Part shown: in pieces, positions 1 to 10,300 of the stretch
How the letters are laid out: every line of letters starts with the position of its first letter
Numbering within the stretch: the stretch's first letter is position 1
Assembly (NCBI GenBank): GCA_015478675.1
Contig: JADMIH010000096.1
Coordinates: forward strand, 1-14,514
Direction of reading: 5' to 3'
DNA length: 14,514 nt
From: Chloroflexota bacterium
GTDB taxonomy: Bacteria; Chloroflexota; Chloroflexia; QHBQ01; JADMIH01
Notes under the pieces: generated by a model
Database searches by the model: none
What the model was told of the DNA's origin: nothing
Seen by the model: only the letters and a program-made list of their open reading frames with translations
Translations under genes and position numbers: made by a program

Positions 1-622
1 CCCAGCAAAGCGCCAGGGAGCTATGAAGGCCTATCCTGTGGGCCAGCCCTCTCACCCCAGCCTCCGCGTCAGAAGCCAGATCGGGTATCGTATCGGCCAG
101 ATGTATGCCAAGCACCAGAATAGCGCCCACAGGCGCGACCCACACGAGCTGTGGCGGGAAGCGCCCATCAGGGCTAGCGCCTGCCCAGGCCCAGAGCGGC
201 AGGGTTGGAAACGCTATAGAGAAGGGAAGCCACGACAGCACTGTATACTTCAGGCCGGCATCGTAGAGCAGCCCACCGCCCAGGCCAACAGCAGTGAGGA
301 GAGCGAACCAGCCTCCCAGGGGAAGAGCCATCAACAAGGCGGCAATCCCAAACGCAACACCGGTGCTCAGGGCAGCAATGGGGCTGATTATGCCGGAGGC
401 GACGGGCTTATCGGGCCGGCCTGCATCTACCTTGCGGTCAAAGTAATCATTGCAAGCGGAGATAGAGAACTGCATAGCCGCTTCCACCAGCAGTAAATAC
501 AGTAGCCTGCCTACCGGTGGCAATCCCTGCGCCGCCAGCAGCACAAATGCCCCGGCGGCCAGCACCGTCATCAGCGATGGAACAGGGTGCAACAGACGCC
601 AAAAAGCCAAACCGGGCCCCAT
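1..622 (-). CDS. UbiA-family polyprenyltransferase (partial, C-terminus beyond left edge)
   Basis: The minus strand is open for 207 codons from ATG at 622 to the left edge. UbiA enzymes are integral membrane proteins that transfer a prenyl chain from a prenyl diphosphate to an aromatic or other acceptor (quinone, haem, chlorophyll or lipid synthesis). Both Mg-diphosphate motifs are visible: NDYFDRKVD at residues 58-66 (NDxxDxxxD) followed by GRPDKP, and DTIPDLASD at 177-185 (DxxxDxxxD) followed by the usual G-LA-R-G tail. A Y-x4-K element (Y120, K125) and hydrophobic segments near residues 14-32, 37-55, 86-104, 106-120, 130-148 and 160-176 fit the fold. The acceptor cannot be told. The start is uncertain: a TTG at 676 is in frame 18 codons upstream, just after a TAA, and neither start has a convincing ribosome site. 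The stop of the upstream kinase gene is 143 bp away. Confidence 0.93.
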   Translation of the reverse strand, partial: MGPGLAFWRLLHPVPSLMTVLAAGAFVLLAAQGLPPVGRLLYLLLVEAAMQFSISACNDYFDRKVDAGRPDKPVASGIISPIAALSTGVAFGIAALLMALPLGGWFALLTAVGLGGGLLYDAGLKYTVLSWLPFSIAFPTLPLWAWAGASPDGRFPPQLVWVAPVGAILVLGIHLADTIPDLASDAEAGVRGLAHRIGLHSSLALCW

Positions 623-765
623 CCTGGGAGGAGGCAAAGCAGAGCCGCTATCAACTATCTCACTCTGATGCGTCAATTATCAACTCTCAGCCAGCCAACC
701 TGATGCTCCTGTAAACACACGTAGAGCAATGGTATCTTACATTCAGCACAGTTACCGTGAATGGG

Positions 766-2658
766 TTAAAAGAAGAGGTTGCCGAAGGTGAAGGGCTGTT
801 TATATTGCAGGGTGGGGGCGGTTGAGATCATCATCTCTTGCACGGGAGTGCCTTTCTGGTCGTTGTCGCCTGCGGAAGCAGCGAAACCTATAGCCTGGCC
901 GGGCTGTGGGCGGAAATCGCCAAAGGCTATCCAGGGCACAGCCGCTTCCAGGGTATAGCCGTTGCCTGTGGGGCGGGGTAGAGCCGCCACACGCACAAGC
1001 TTGTTGCGGGCATCTGAGCGGTCCGGGTTCCAGAAGACTGCTTCGGGTCCAAGCGCGCCGAAGTCGCCCGGCGATATGCCGAGTTGAAAATCGTCGGCGT
1101 TGCCTTCCCGGTCGTTGAAGTCCTCCGCCAGTTTGGTGTCGAACCACACCTCTATGTCGTCGCCTTTATACAGCTGGTAGCCGCGACTGCTCGGTAGCTG
1201 CACATGCACATCGTCTGTAATCACAGCCGCGATATAGAAGTTGTCGGCGTCCCAGGCAAAGTAGAATTGCGTGCTCAGGTCCTGGGGGCCTTTCCACCTG
1301 CTCTTGTTGAGGGTCACATAAGGCGCCGGTACAGGTTGCGCCCCCTGCCAGTCCGAGAGATCACCATCAATCACAGGTTGAGTCAGTGCCTGTAAGGTGT
1401 GAATATCAGGGCCGTTGGCCTTTCTGAGGGGACCGCTGTAAGTTACAGGGCCAGGAGCCTGGAACATGGGCCGCGCAACCCCTTTCAGGTTCACGCCTGG
1501 AATGATCCCTGCCGCCATAGCCAGCACTACGGCTCCAGCAGCTATCAACAAGATAGATAGCACAAGCACCAGGGTGGTGCGTTTGCCGCGCATAGGAGGT
1601 GTGATAACTTGAGGCTCGTAGCTGGGGGCCTCCTCATAGCCGTCAGCAGTGTAAGGCCTGGGGCCTGTGTCGCGGCGTGGAGCAGCGCGCCCGTTCGCGG
1701 CTGCCGCAGAAGAATGAGCGTAGACATTAGCAGGCACACTTTGCTTCCTGGAGCCATTTTGTGGCACATCGTGAGCGGGTATGTATGTGGTTTTGCTGCC
1801 TCTACTCAGCCAGGGTGAGCCGGGGGGAAGCCAGTGTGCCACTTCTTCCAGTTCTCGCGCCATGTCAACGGGGTCTGCGTAGCGAAGGGTGGGGTTCTTG
1901 GCGAGGGCGCGGTCGATCACAGGCTGTAGCTCAGACGGCAGGCGCGGGTTGACCGAGCGTATGGGCACAGGATTGTCGTGTACTTGCCTGTAGAGTATGG
2001 AAGCGGTTGTTTCGCCGGCGAAAGGTGTAACCCCCGTTAGCATCTCATACAGCACCACGCCGAGCGAATAAACATCCGAGCGTGCCTCGGCAGGCCGCCC
2101 ACTTATCTGCTCAGGGGCGAGATAATCGGCTGTGCCCATCACCTGCCCGGCGGCTGTGAGAGATGATTGCGAGCTATCAGCCGCGCGGGCGATGCCAAAA
2201 TCGGTGAGAGAGACGGTGCCATCCGGCTCTACGAGTATATTGCCGGGCTTTACGTCGCGGTGTATAACGCCGTGTGTGTGGGCGTAGTGGATGGCTGCCG
2301 CCACAGGCTTGATAATCTTTATTATCGCCTCAAGAGGGAGAGGCCCGTTATCGCGTAGTATGTCGCGGAGGGTAGCGCCCTGCACGTAGCGCATGGCTAT
2401 GTAGTACAGAGCGCCCTCTTGTTGTACGTCGTAGACCCTGACGATTGAGGGGTGTTCCAGATTGGCGGCGGTCACCGCCTCGCGCTTGAAGCGCTCAACT
2501 GCCTTGGGGTCCACCGCCAGCGCGGGTTCGAGCACCTTTATGGCTACAGAGCGATTGAGCACCGTGTCGTGGGCGCGATAGACCACAGCCATGCCACCTC
2601 TACCAACGAGGGATTCTATCTGGTATTTACCTAAGCGGCGGCCTATGAGATTATCCAC
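766..2658 (-). CDS. Transmembrane Ser/Thr protein kinase with extracytoplasmic CBM9-like domain
   Basis: 630 residues, start GTG at 2658 preceded by a weak AAAGAAG. The N-terminal Hanks-type kinase domain (about 12-277) has every catalytic element: Gly loop GRGGMAVVY 19-27, Lys41, Glu60, HRDVKPGN 133-140, DFG 153-155 and APE 181-183, so it should be active. A Pro/Ala/Arg-rich linker follows (about 280-358). One membrane segment (361-388) places residues 389-630 outside the cell. This outer part is not PASTA or WD40. From about 426 it reads VIDGDLSDWQ..., then FAWDADNFYIAAVITDD, then KGDDIEVWFD, ending in a beta-rich stretch, which is the pattern of CBM9/DOMON-like carbohydrate-binding domains. 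Inference: a receptor kinase that senses a sugar, glycan or haem-like ligand. It lies 139 bp downstream of enolase on the same strand; read-through is possible. Confidence 0.93.
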   Translation of the reverse strand: MDNLIGRRLGKYQIESLVGRGGMAVVYRAHDTVLNRSVAIKVLEPALAVDPKAVERFKREAVTAANLEHPSIVRVYDVQQEGALYYIAMRYVQGATLRDILRDNGPLPLEAIIKIIKPVAAAIHYAHTHGVIHRDVKPGNILVEPDGTVSLTDFGIARAADSSQSSLTAAGQVMGTADYLAPEQISGRPAEARSDVYSLGVVLYEMLTGVTPFAGETTASILYRQVHDNPVPIRSVNPRLPSELQPVIDRALAKNPTLRYADPVDMARELEEVAHWLPPGSPWLSRGSKTTYIPAHDVPQNGSRKQSVPANVYAHSSAAAANGRAAPRRDTGPRPYTADGYEEAPSYEPQVITPPMRGKRTTLVLVLSILLIAAGAVVLAMAAGIIPGVNLKGVARPMFQAPGPVTYSGPLRKANGPDIHTLQALTQPVIDGDLSDWQGAQPVPAPYVTLNKSRWKGPQDLSTQFYFAWDADNFYIAAVITDDVHVQLPSSRGYQLYKGDDIEVWFDTKLAEDFNDREGNADDFQLGISPGDFGALGPEAVFWNPDRSDARNKLVRVAALPRPTGNGYTLEAAVPWIAFGDFRPQPGQAIGFAASAGDNDQKGTPVQEMMISTAPTLQYKQPFTFGNLFF

Positions 2659-2797
2659 AGCTTCTTTCGTTCTTTGTCGAGCTTTCGGGCTTCTCTCGGT
2701 TAGCTAATTGGGCGGTGTAGAAGCTCTACTGCGCCCTTCATGCTCTTTCATCTTGCGACTGAGGTTAGCCGCCGTCTTTATAGCCACTAGCCCCCTC

Positions 2798-4359
<1,562 letters not shown>

Positions 4360-4378
<19 letters not shown>

Positions 4379-6213
4379 GAAGCGGGGAGTGTGAACCAGA
4401 AGATAGTGCCGCCTTCAGGTTTTGGCTCTATGCCAATTTTGCCGCCGTGGGCTTTCACTATCTCACTACTTATATACAGGCCTAGCCCCAGCCCCGGGCG
4501 TTTGGTCACGGGCACGCCGATTGCCTCCGGCGAGAGGGCCTTAGAGCCAAGAGAGCCTGTCTGGTAATACCGCTCAAAGAGGTGAGCGCGTTGGTCCGCC
4601 GGAACGCCCGGGCCCTCGTCTATTACCTGCACGAGGTCTTGCCCGTCTTGCTTTTGCAGTTGTATCTTTACTGTGGTATTGGGTGGGGAGTAGCGCAGCG
4701 CATTGCCAACGAGGTTTGTCATCACCTGCTCGATCCTGGTGGGGTCATAATTGCCTACGAGCGGCTCCGCTGGGGCAATGACTTTGATGCTGTGCTCGTC
4801 GTTATCAGCAGTAGCGGCATCTCCGGCGACCGCAAGGGCGATCTCCACCAGGTCAACAGGCGACCTATCGAGGCTAAGCCGCCCAAGCTGGATACGCGAT
4901 GCGTCCAGCAGGCGGGCCACAAGAGCGTTCACCCGATTCACCTGCTTGTTGATTTCGTCGGCGTGGCGCAGCACATTAGGCGGCGCATCACCACTGCGGG
5001 CCACTCGTTGCAGAAGCTGGCTGTGGCCGGAGAGCACAGCCAGCGGGTTTCGCAGCTCATGAGCTGCGGTAGCAATGAACTCGTCCTTGCGCTGGTCTAA
5101 CTCTCTCATGCGCGTCACATCTTGAAGGGTGACTATCATCGCCGTTATCTTGCCTTGCTCATCCCGTAGCGGTGAGGTGCTGGCCAGCAAGTTTCTGGTG
5201 CCTATCTCTGGGCGTGTCATTGAGAAGCCGAACTCTTTCACAGGCACGCCGTCTTTGAAGGTACGAGCGCTTGGGAAATCGGCGGGGGCGAAAAGCTCAC
5301 CATCTTCCTTTGTGAAGCTATAGTAGCTGATCCGCTGAGGAGGGGTCATTGCATTCCAGAGAGCGGCTGGCAGTAACTCTTCAGCGGCGCGGTTTTGCAG
5401 GATAACGTTGCTGCTACTACTACTTACCAGGCGGACCGGCATCGGCACGTTTTCAAGTATAGCTTGCAAGCGTTCTCTTTCGGTCTCCGTGGCAAGCACT
5501 GCCTCCTCTTGCAGGTAGGCTTCTCTGCGCGCCACGCGTAGCGTAAGGATGGCACTGGCAATTGCGAGCACCCCCAGGCTGATAAGCAATTCCAGGTTGA
5601 GTGTGTTAATACGGCTGAGCTCGCTGTTGTTCTGCCGCGACATTGCGTCAATCGCCCCTTCGGTCTGAGCATTCGAACTGCGCACCTGGTCGAAGAGCTC
5701 TTTGCCTTTGCCTGTGGCTATGCTACTGAATATCTCCTGAGTGCGGCCTGCTCTCCTGAGCGCGATTTCCGGCTCGGCGATCTGCTGCTGCCACGCTTCG
5801 GCTTTCTGCTTCATCAGAGCTATCTGCTGAGATAGCCCTTGTGCGCCACTCGTCTTTTGTTCCACCAAGTAGGCGGCCTGACTTTGCATATTTGCCCACA
5901 GCCCCGGCAGCTTCTTCTGCGCGTCCTGGTACGGTTGCAAGAACGTCTCGTTTCCCGTGATGATGTAGCCGCGCTCAGCGGTCTCCATATCAACCAGGAG
6001 GCCAAATATCGTGCTCCTGGTGAGCAAAAGATTACTTAGCTGCTCGGTGTTGCGGAAGGCATCTTGCCCCGACACCTCGCCAAAGATCCCCACTATAGCC
6101 AGCGTCGCGACAAGCAAAAGAACCACGCCTATCATTACAGGTGTGGTACTGGGCCTCTTTTTTGGTCGGGGTGTCTCAAGCATACAAAGTTGAACGGCAT
6201 CAAAGCTGTTCAT
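4360..6213 (-). CDS. Membrane sensor histidine kinase (CHASE3-PAS-HisKA-HATPase)
   Basis: 617 residues. Membrane segments at about 27-47 and 207-228 bracket an outside helical domain with the CHASE3 hallmark ETAERGYIITGNETFL (77-92). A PAS-like domain with ERERLQAILENVPMPV (245-260) and the tail ITAMIVTLQDVTRMRELD follows. HisKA carries the phospho-acceptor His385 in HELRNPL. The ATPase domain shows N box N500/N504 (QVMTNLVGNALRYSP), DEGPG 532-536, FERYY 546-550 and GLGLGLY 574-580. It should autophosphorylate and pass phosphate to a response regulator, but none is encoded nearby, so it is an orphan here. The signal is unknown. Start ATG 6213 has no ribosome site; a promoter lies only four bases upstream, so leaderless translation is possible (M11 and M27 are alternatives, also without ribosome sites). 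The last five codons and the stop come from the inverted-repeat element. Confidence 0.93.
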
Positions 6214-6217
6214 CGTT

Positions 6218-6247
6218 ACTATAATTTCAGGAGCAATCTCCTGTCAA
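6218..6247 (-). promoter_or_regulatory. Histidine kinase promoter, consensus-like, next to the start codon
   Basis: Minus strand: perfect -35 TTGACA (6247-6242), 18-base spacer and -10 TATAGT (6223-6218), with only AACG between the -10 box and ATG 6213. A normal start distance would place the mRNA 5' end at or just inside the ATG. Confidence 0.6.
6228..6243. promoter_or_regulatory. Palindrome in the histidine kinase promoter spacer (possible operator)
   Basis: CAGGAG-CAAT-CTCCTG is a perfect 6-bp inverted repeat with a 4-base centre. It fills most of the space between the -35 and -10 boxes and overlaps the -35 by two bases. A repressor dimer bound here would block RNA polymerase. It could be chance or an RNA hairpin remnant. 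Confidence 0.4.
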
Positions 6248-6599
6248 GGGTCATAATCTTATCGCCCAGTAGTTGCTGTGCCAGGCCGTGAGGGGTGAGG
6301 GCTGCCGGGTTGCTAGCCCTCACCCCATGCCCCCTCTCCCCTTGTCGGAGAGGAGGCTTTAATAGCCAGGGGACACCCCTGTAACCCCTATTCTGAGCAG
6401 TGACGCTGACAGCTGGCGACGGAGCCGCCGAGATGCCAAGAAAGGCTGTGGGGCTTACTGGATTGGGAGGAGAAAGTCGAGGTCTATCGTTTTGTAGGCC
6501 ATCTGTCGCCGTCGTCTATCGCCCATGCGTAAGGTGATTTACATCTATCGAGCAGCGACAAATGTCTACAAACTGTAAGCATCATCTAAGCGGTTGTTG
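6248..6599. other. Non-coding stretch between the histidine kinase and spoVS promoters
   Basis: No convincing ORF on either strand. It holds the interspersed repeat at 6292-6355, a short hairpin CAGGGG-ACA-CCCCTG at 6367-6381 without a T-run, and a 12-mer at 6526-6537 shared with the element at 4172-4378. The rest (about 6390-6520) shows nothing I recognise, including no known riboswitch core. Confidence 0.5.
6292..6355. repeat. G+C-rich interspersed hairpin repeat (copy 1)
   Basis: GGGGTGAGGGCT (6292-6303) and AGCCCTCACCCC (6315-6326) form a perfect 12-bp inverted repeat. It is followed by CCCTCACCCCATGCCCC and CTCTCCCC...GGAGAGG. The core recurs inverted at 13537-13575. Such repeats are scattered in many Chloroflexota genomes (from memory) and often generate false ORFs. 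Confidence 0.7.
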
Positions 6600-6608
6600 T
6601 GCTATAAT
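6600..6608 (+). promoter_or_regulatory. Extended -10 promoter upstream of spoVS
   Basis: TGCTATAAT is a consensus extended -10 element. No good -35 box is seen at the usual distance, as is typical of extended -10 promoters. Transcription from about 6615 would leave an untranslated leader of about 165 bases before spoVS. Within that leader GCCCCG near 6680 and CGGGGC near 6758 could pair just upstream of the ribosome site. Confidence 0.5.
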
Positions 6609-6779
6609 CTCGGTTGAGGCATAGTATCACTCTCTTTTGTCTCTGGGCATCGAGTACATCGTCCCAGCGCTCTATTTTGCCCCGTTGCTTATAGGCGGCA
6701 TGGCTTTTACCTGCCATACTTCTGTTCCAGCATCCGCAAACCGAACTCACCCACGCGGGGCGAGAAGGAGTAAATCAAA

Positions 6780-7136
6780 ATGGTCTCAGAGAACAAGCTA
6801 CAGGGCGAACCGCAGGACGCGCAAATCCATATGAAGCGTGTGCATGACAACAGTTCGGATGAAGTGCTGAAAGTATCAACGCAGTCGCGACCAAGCGCGG
6901 TGGCCGGAGCGATTGCCGGGGTGATCAGGGCGCGCAACCATGTGGAAGTGCATGCCGTCGGCGCGGGAGCGTCCAATCAGGCGATCAAGGCGGTGGCTAT
7001 CGCGCGCGATTACTTGCGGCTCGATAATATTGATATTGCCTTTGTGCCTAGCTTCATTGACGTCGTGATAAACAACGAAGACCGAACGGCAATTCGCCTG
7101 CAAGTAGAATCGCGCCCTTCCATTCCCAGGTCGTAG
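6780..7136 (+). CDS. spoVS: Stage V sporulation protein S (SpoVS) family protein
   Basis: 118 residues. The core, about 28-112, matches SpoVS throughout: EVLKVST, then PSAVAGAIAGVIR, then the hallmark AVGAGASNQAIKAVAIARDYL (59-79), then FVPSFIDVVI and DRTAIRLQVE. SpoVS is a small Alba-like, probably nucleic-acid-binding protein, needed for spore coat and septation steps in Bacillus but also present in many non-sporulating bacteria, so it does not by itself show sporulation. It is about 30 residues longer than the Bacillus protein because of a charged N-terminal tail; the start is supported by AAGGAG at 6765-6770, nine bases before ATG. A shorter protein could start at M18. It stands alone on the plus strand, convergent with the large membrane protein, and not beside ymdB as in Bacillus. 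Confidence 0.92.
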   Translation: MVSENKLQGEPQDAQIHMKRVHDNSSDEVLKVSTQSRPSAVAGAIAGVIRARNHVEVHAVGAGASNQAIKAVAIARDYLRLDNIDIAFVPSFIDVVINNEDRTAIRLQVESRPSIPRS

Positions 7137-7217
7137 CTTATATTCAACCCCAGGATTACGAGCTTGTGACAGCTAACATTCGCTGGACCCCACTTCAAGA
7201 AGGGAAATAAAGAAGAT

Positions 7218-7257
7218 GGGAACAAAGATGCAGCCCACGGGCTGCATCTTTGTTCCC
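7218..7257. terminator. Perfect 19-bp palindrome between convergent genes (probable terminator)
   Basis: GGGAACAAAGATGCAGCCC, two bases, then its exact complement. On the minus strand it is followed by ATCTTCTTTATTT, a fair U-rich tail, so it can end transcription of the large membrane protein gene 96 bases after its stop. On the plus strand the tail is not U-rich, so termination of spoVS there is less certain. Confidence 0.55.
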
Positions 7258-7267
7258 TGTAAGAAAA

Positions 7268-7303
7268 GCCCCTCCCCACCGCTGTGGAGGGTTGGGGTGG
7301 GGC
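7268..7303. repeat. G+C-rich hairpin repeat of a second type
   Basis: GCCCCTCCCCA (7268-7278) and TGGGGTGGGGC (7293-7303) pair at 10 of 11 positions around a loop containing CTGTGGAGG. It is related in composition, but not in sequence, to the repeats at 6292-6355 and 13537-13575. It lies between the palindrome and the stop codon of the large membrane protein. Confidence 0.55.
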
Positions 7304-7352
7304 GTTCGCACAGCGCAATGCCGAGCGTAACCAGCCCAGAGAGAAACCCTGT

Positions 7353-10300
7353 TCAAGGGATTGTCCCAAAGTTGACTACCTTGCTGGCGTTGGTATCTAC
7401 CACATAAATTATGCCATCGCTGCTTACTGTTATGCCGGTAGGGGTTTGCAAAGAGACGCCGCCTTGCTCCTTTTTCTGGCCTGCAAGCTGCCCTGTGGGG
7501 CTGTACTTTAGGACGCTTTTGCCTGTGGGGGCCGTGACGTAGAGGTTGCCTGCGCCGTCAAGGGCGAGGAACGGCTCCAGATAAGGACCCGGCTCCCACG
7601 ATCCGGCGGGCACGGGCCACTGGCCCACAGATTTGCCTGTGGCGTCGAACTTCTGTATGCGCTTATTATTGGTGTCAGCTACGTAGACGTTGACGCTGCC
7701 GTCAACAGCTATGCCTATAGGCTCGTTTAGCTCGCCCGGCTTGTCGAATGGATAGTTAGGCCCTGTGCGCTCTGGAGACACCCCGCTGCTGATCTGGCGA
7801 ATAAACTTACCCGTCGGATCAAAGATAGAGACACGCTTATTGCCTGTATCTGTGATGTAGATGTTGCCCTCGGGGCCTATGGCTACTCCGCGTGGGCCAA
7901 AAAACTTGCTATCTCTGTCAGGGTCACTGGCGGCGCTGGGGTCCGACAGGTTGATGAAGCTGCCCCACGCCGTGAGGAACTTACCATTTGCATCGAACTT
8001 CTGTACACGGTGGTTCCACGTGTCGGCCACATAAATGTTCCCTGACTTGTCTACCGCTATGCCTCCTGGTCCCGCCCCTACTGAGGTATCGCTATATGGG
8101 GCAAATTGGCCTTTGGCGTTCCCCTTGCTTCCAAAGGCTAGCAGGAACTTACCGCTGGGGTCGAACTTCTGCACACGCATATTTTCTGTGTCAACCACAT
8201 AGAAGTTGCCCGCGCCGTCGCGGGTTATTCCCCTCGGCAAATTAAGTTGCCCTCTGTTGGGACCAGGGCCTGTATTCTCAAAAAGCCCAACGGGTGGGAC
8301 ATTGATATCTGCCTGGTTGGTTGCTCCTGGGGTCACGCCTGGTACGGGAGTAGAGGGGGCGACGCCTGTGCCGGCTACTCCCTGTTGCACGCCGTAGACA
8401 GTGGTTGTGCCAGACTGGTAGGCAACGGGCAGAGCTTGCTTGAACAGCCCTTCGGCGTAGCTTGTGACTTGCTCTTCCGGTCTCTTATTGGCAGAGTTCT
8501 CGCGCAATCCGCGCTCAACATCACCCACAAAGACGTAGTCAACATTGTACTGGTGCAGCAGTGCGAGAAGGCTCTGTGCGTTCAGCGGCCCACCGCCGTT
8601 GGGATCGTTCCCCTGGTAGATAGCGTTTACAACTTGCCTGCGCTGTCGTATCTCATTCAGCAGCTCAGGCTGGGCGGTGCGCCATAGCGATTCGTGGGAG
8701 TTATCAGAGGCGAGAAGGGTGGGTACGCCTGTGTAAGATGAAACGCGGCCCGGATAGTCGTATTCGGCGCTTCCAGCTTCGAGCACCGTGTCGCTGCCCT
8801 GCCCATTTTGTTTGAGCCAGTTGATGGCGTTGTAGTCCCCTGGTGAAACACCCTGCATCCACGCCGTTCCGTCCAACCCCACAAGCGCCGTTTTACCTCC
8901 AATCTGGCGGCTCACGGTGCCATAGTAGGTAAAGGTGATCCCTGATATCACCAGCAGCACGGCGACCACAGCCCAGACGCCTGCAACCGCTTTGACGCCT
9001 ATGGGTTGTGTATGCACGATTACCTGCCCCCTGCCAACCCGCTCCTCTCTCTCAGCGAGCGCCGCATGCAGGGTTCGCCACAGCCCGTAGCCCGCCGCCA
9101 GCGCCCACAGCACCCATATTTGATAGTAGAACTTGAAGAGGGTGTTCATCCTGCTCTGGAAGTTGTCCTTGAGAAATACCACCTCTATAACCAGGCCGAT
9201 GATAGCCGCTAAAGCCATCATTATGAGCGCCATGTTGCGCTCGGTGCGCCGCGGCTCCTGCCAGACAAGGTAGAGAGAGACCACGCTGATAGGCAGTAGC
9301 AACGCCAGCAGTGGAAACTTCAGGACAAAAGCGAGCAGGAAAGTAACCACGAAAAAGGCGGCCCAGATGTAGAGAATATTGTTGCGGTCGGGGCTTTCGT
9401 CGCCCCGCATACGCTTGCGCAAATAGCCCACAAGCTCATAGGCGAGCCAGACGAGCAGCACGGCCAGGAAAATGCCGAAGATAACAAGGAAGCCGAGTAT
9501 CGTCTTGTCGGCTGTGTTCACCAGGATGAAGGACCCCAGCTTTTGCAGCAGCCACCCCACGATAGGTATATTCGCCAGGTTGTCGGGTATTTGCGCTGGC
9601 TGCCCACCCGCGAACGACTTGAAAGTGAGGTGGAAGGGCAAAAAGGCAACTATGCTCAACACCACTATTAGGACCACCTGCACCACCCAGGGGCGAAGCC
9701 ATTGCCAGCCTCTGGGTCGCTGTGAGCGCCATTGTAACGCGATGTAGGGGAGGGTAAGGCTCATAAGCGCCAGGAGCACGTAGGTCGGGTAGTCCCAGGT
9801 GTTGGTGGTGTAGAGCGAGCCCAGTATGACGCCCACCAGAATGAGCGACATCCAGGCGCGAAAGCCCGTAGGAACACCGTCGCGCCAACGGCTGCCACGC
9901 AGCACCTTGCGACGCGAGAAGGCGAGGGCCACAGCTACGGCCAGCAGCACCAGAGGCAAGGCAATCACATGCGGGTGCAAGTCGGCAAGCAGAAATGAGA
10001 AGGCGGGAAACTCGTTGATGGTTTCAAAGCCTACCTTCTGCTTGGTTGGCGGCTGCCCTGGGAGATATACTGTGCGATAATCCTGGATAACACGCGAAGG
10101 CCCGAACCAGAAGTAACCCTGCGCCTGGTTGCAGTTGAAGCAGAAGCGAAAGCCGTTTCCTTGCATGTCTGCTCCCTGGCTGAAATCTTTCACCGTGAAC
10201 ATGGAGGTGAGGTTGCCCATCACCACCATCATGAGCACAGCCAGTAGCGCGTAAAGATAGGGCGACAGATAGAAAGGCACGCGCCTCATCTCCTCCCCGT

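Noticed and set aside
23..496. 157-codon plus-strand ORF
   Set aside because: It is antisense to the UbiA prenyltransferase, whose motifs are unmistakable; its own product is low-complexity and unlike any protein I know.
6380..6540. Possible riboswitch or small RNA
   Set aside because: No known conserved core could be matched on either strand and no gene starts suitably downstream.
6637..6834. 65-codon ORF upstream of and overlapping spoVS
   Set aside because: TTG start, no ribosome site, out of frame with spoVS, no recognisable product.
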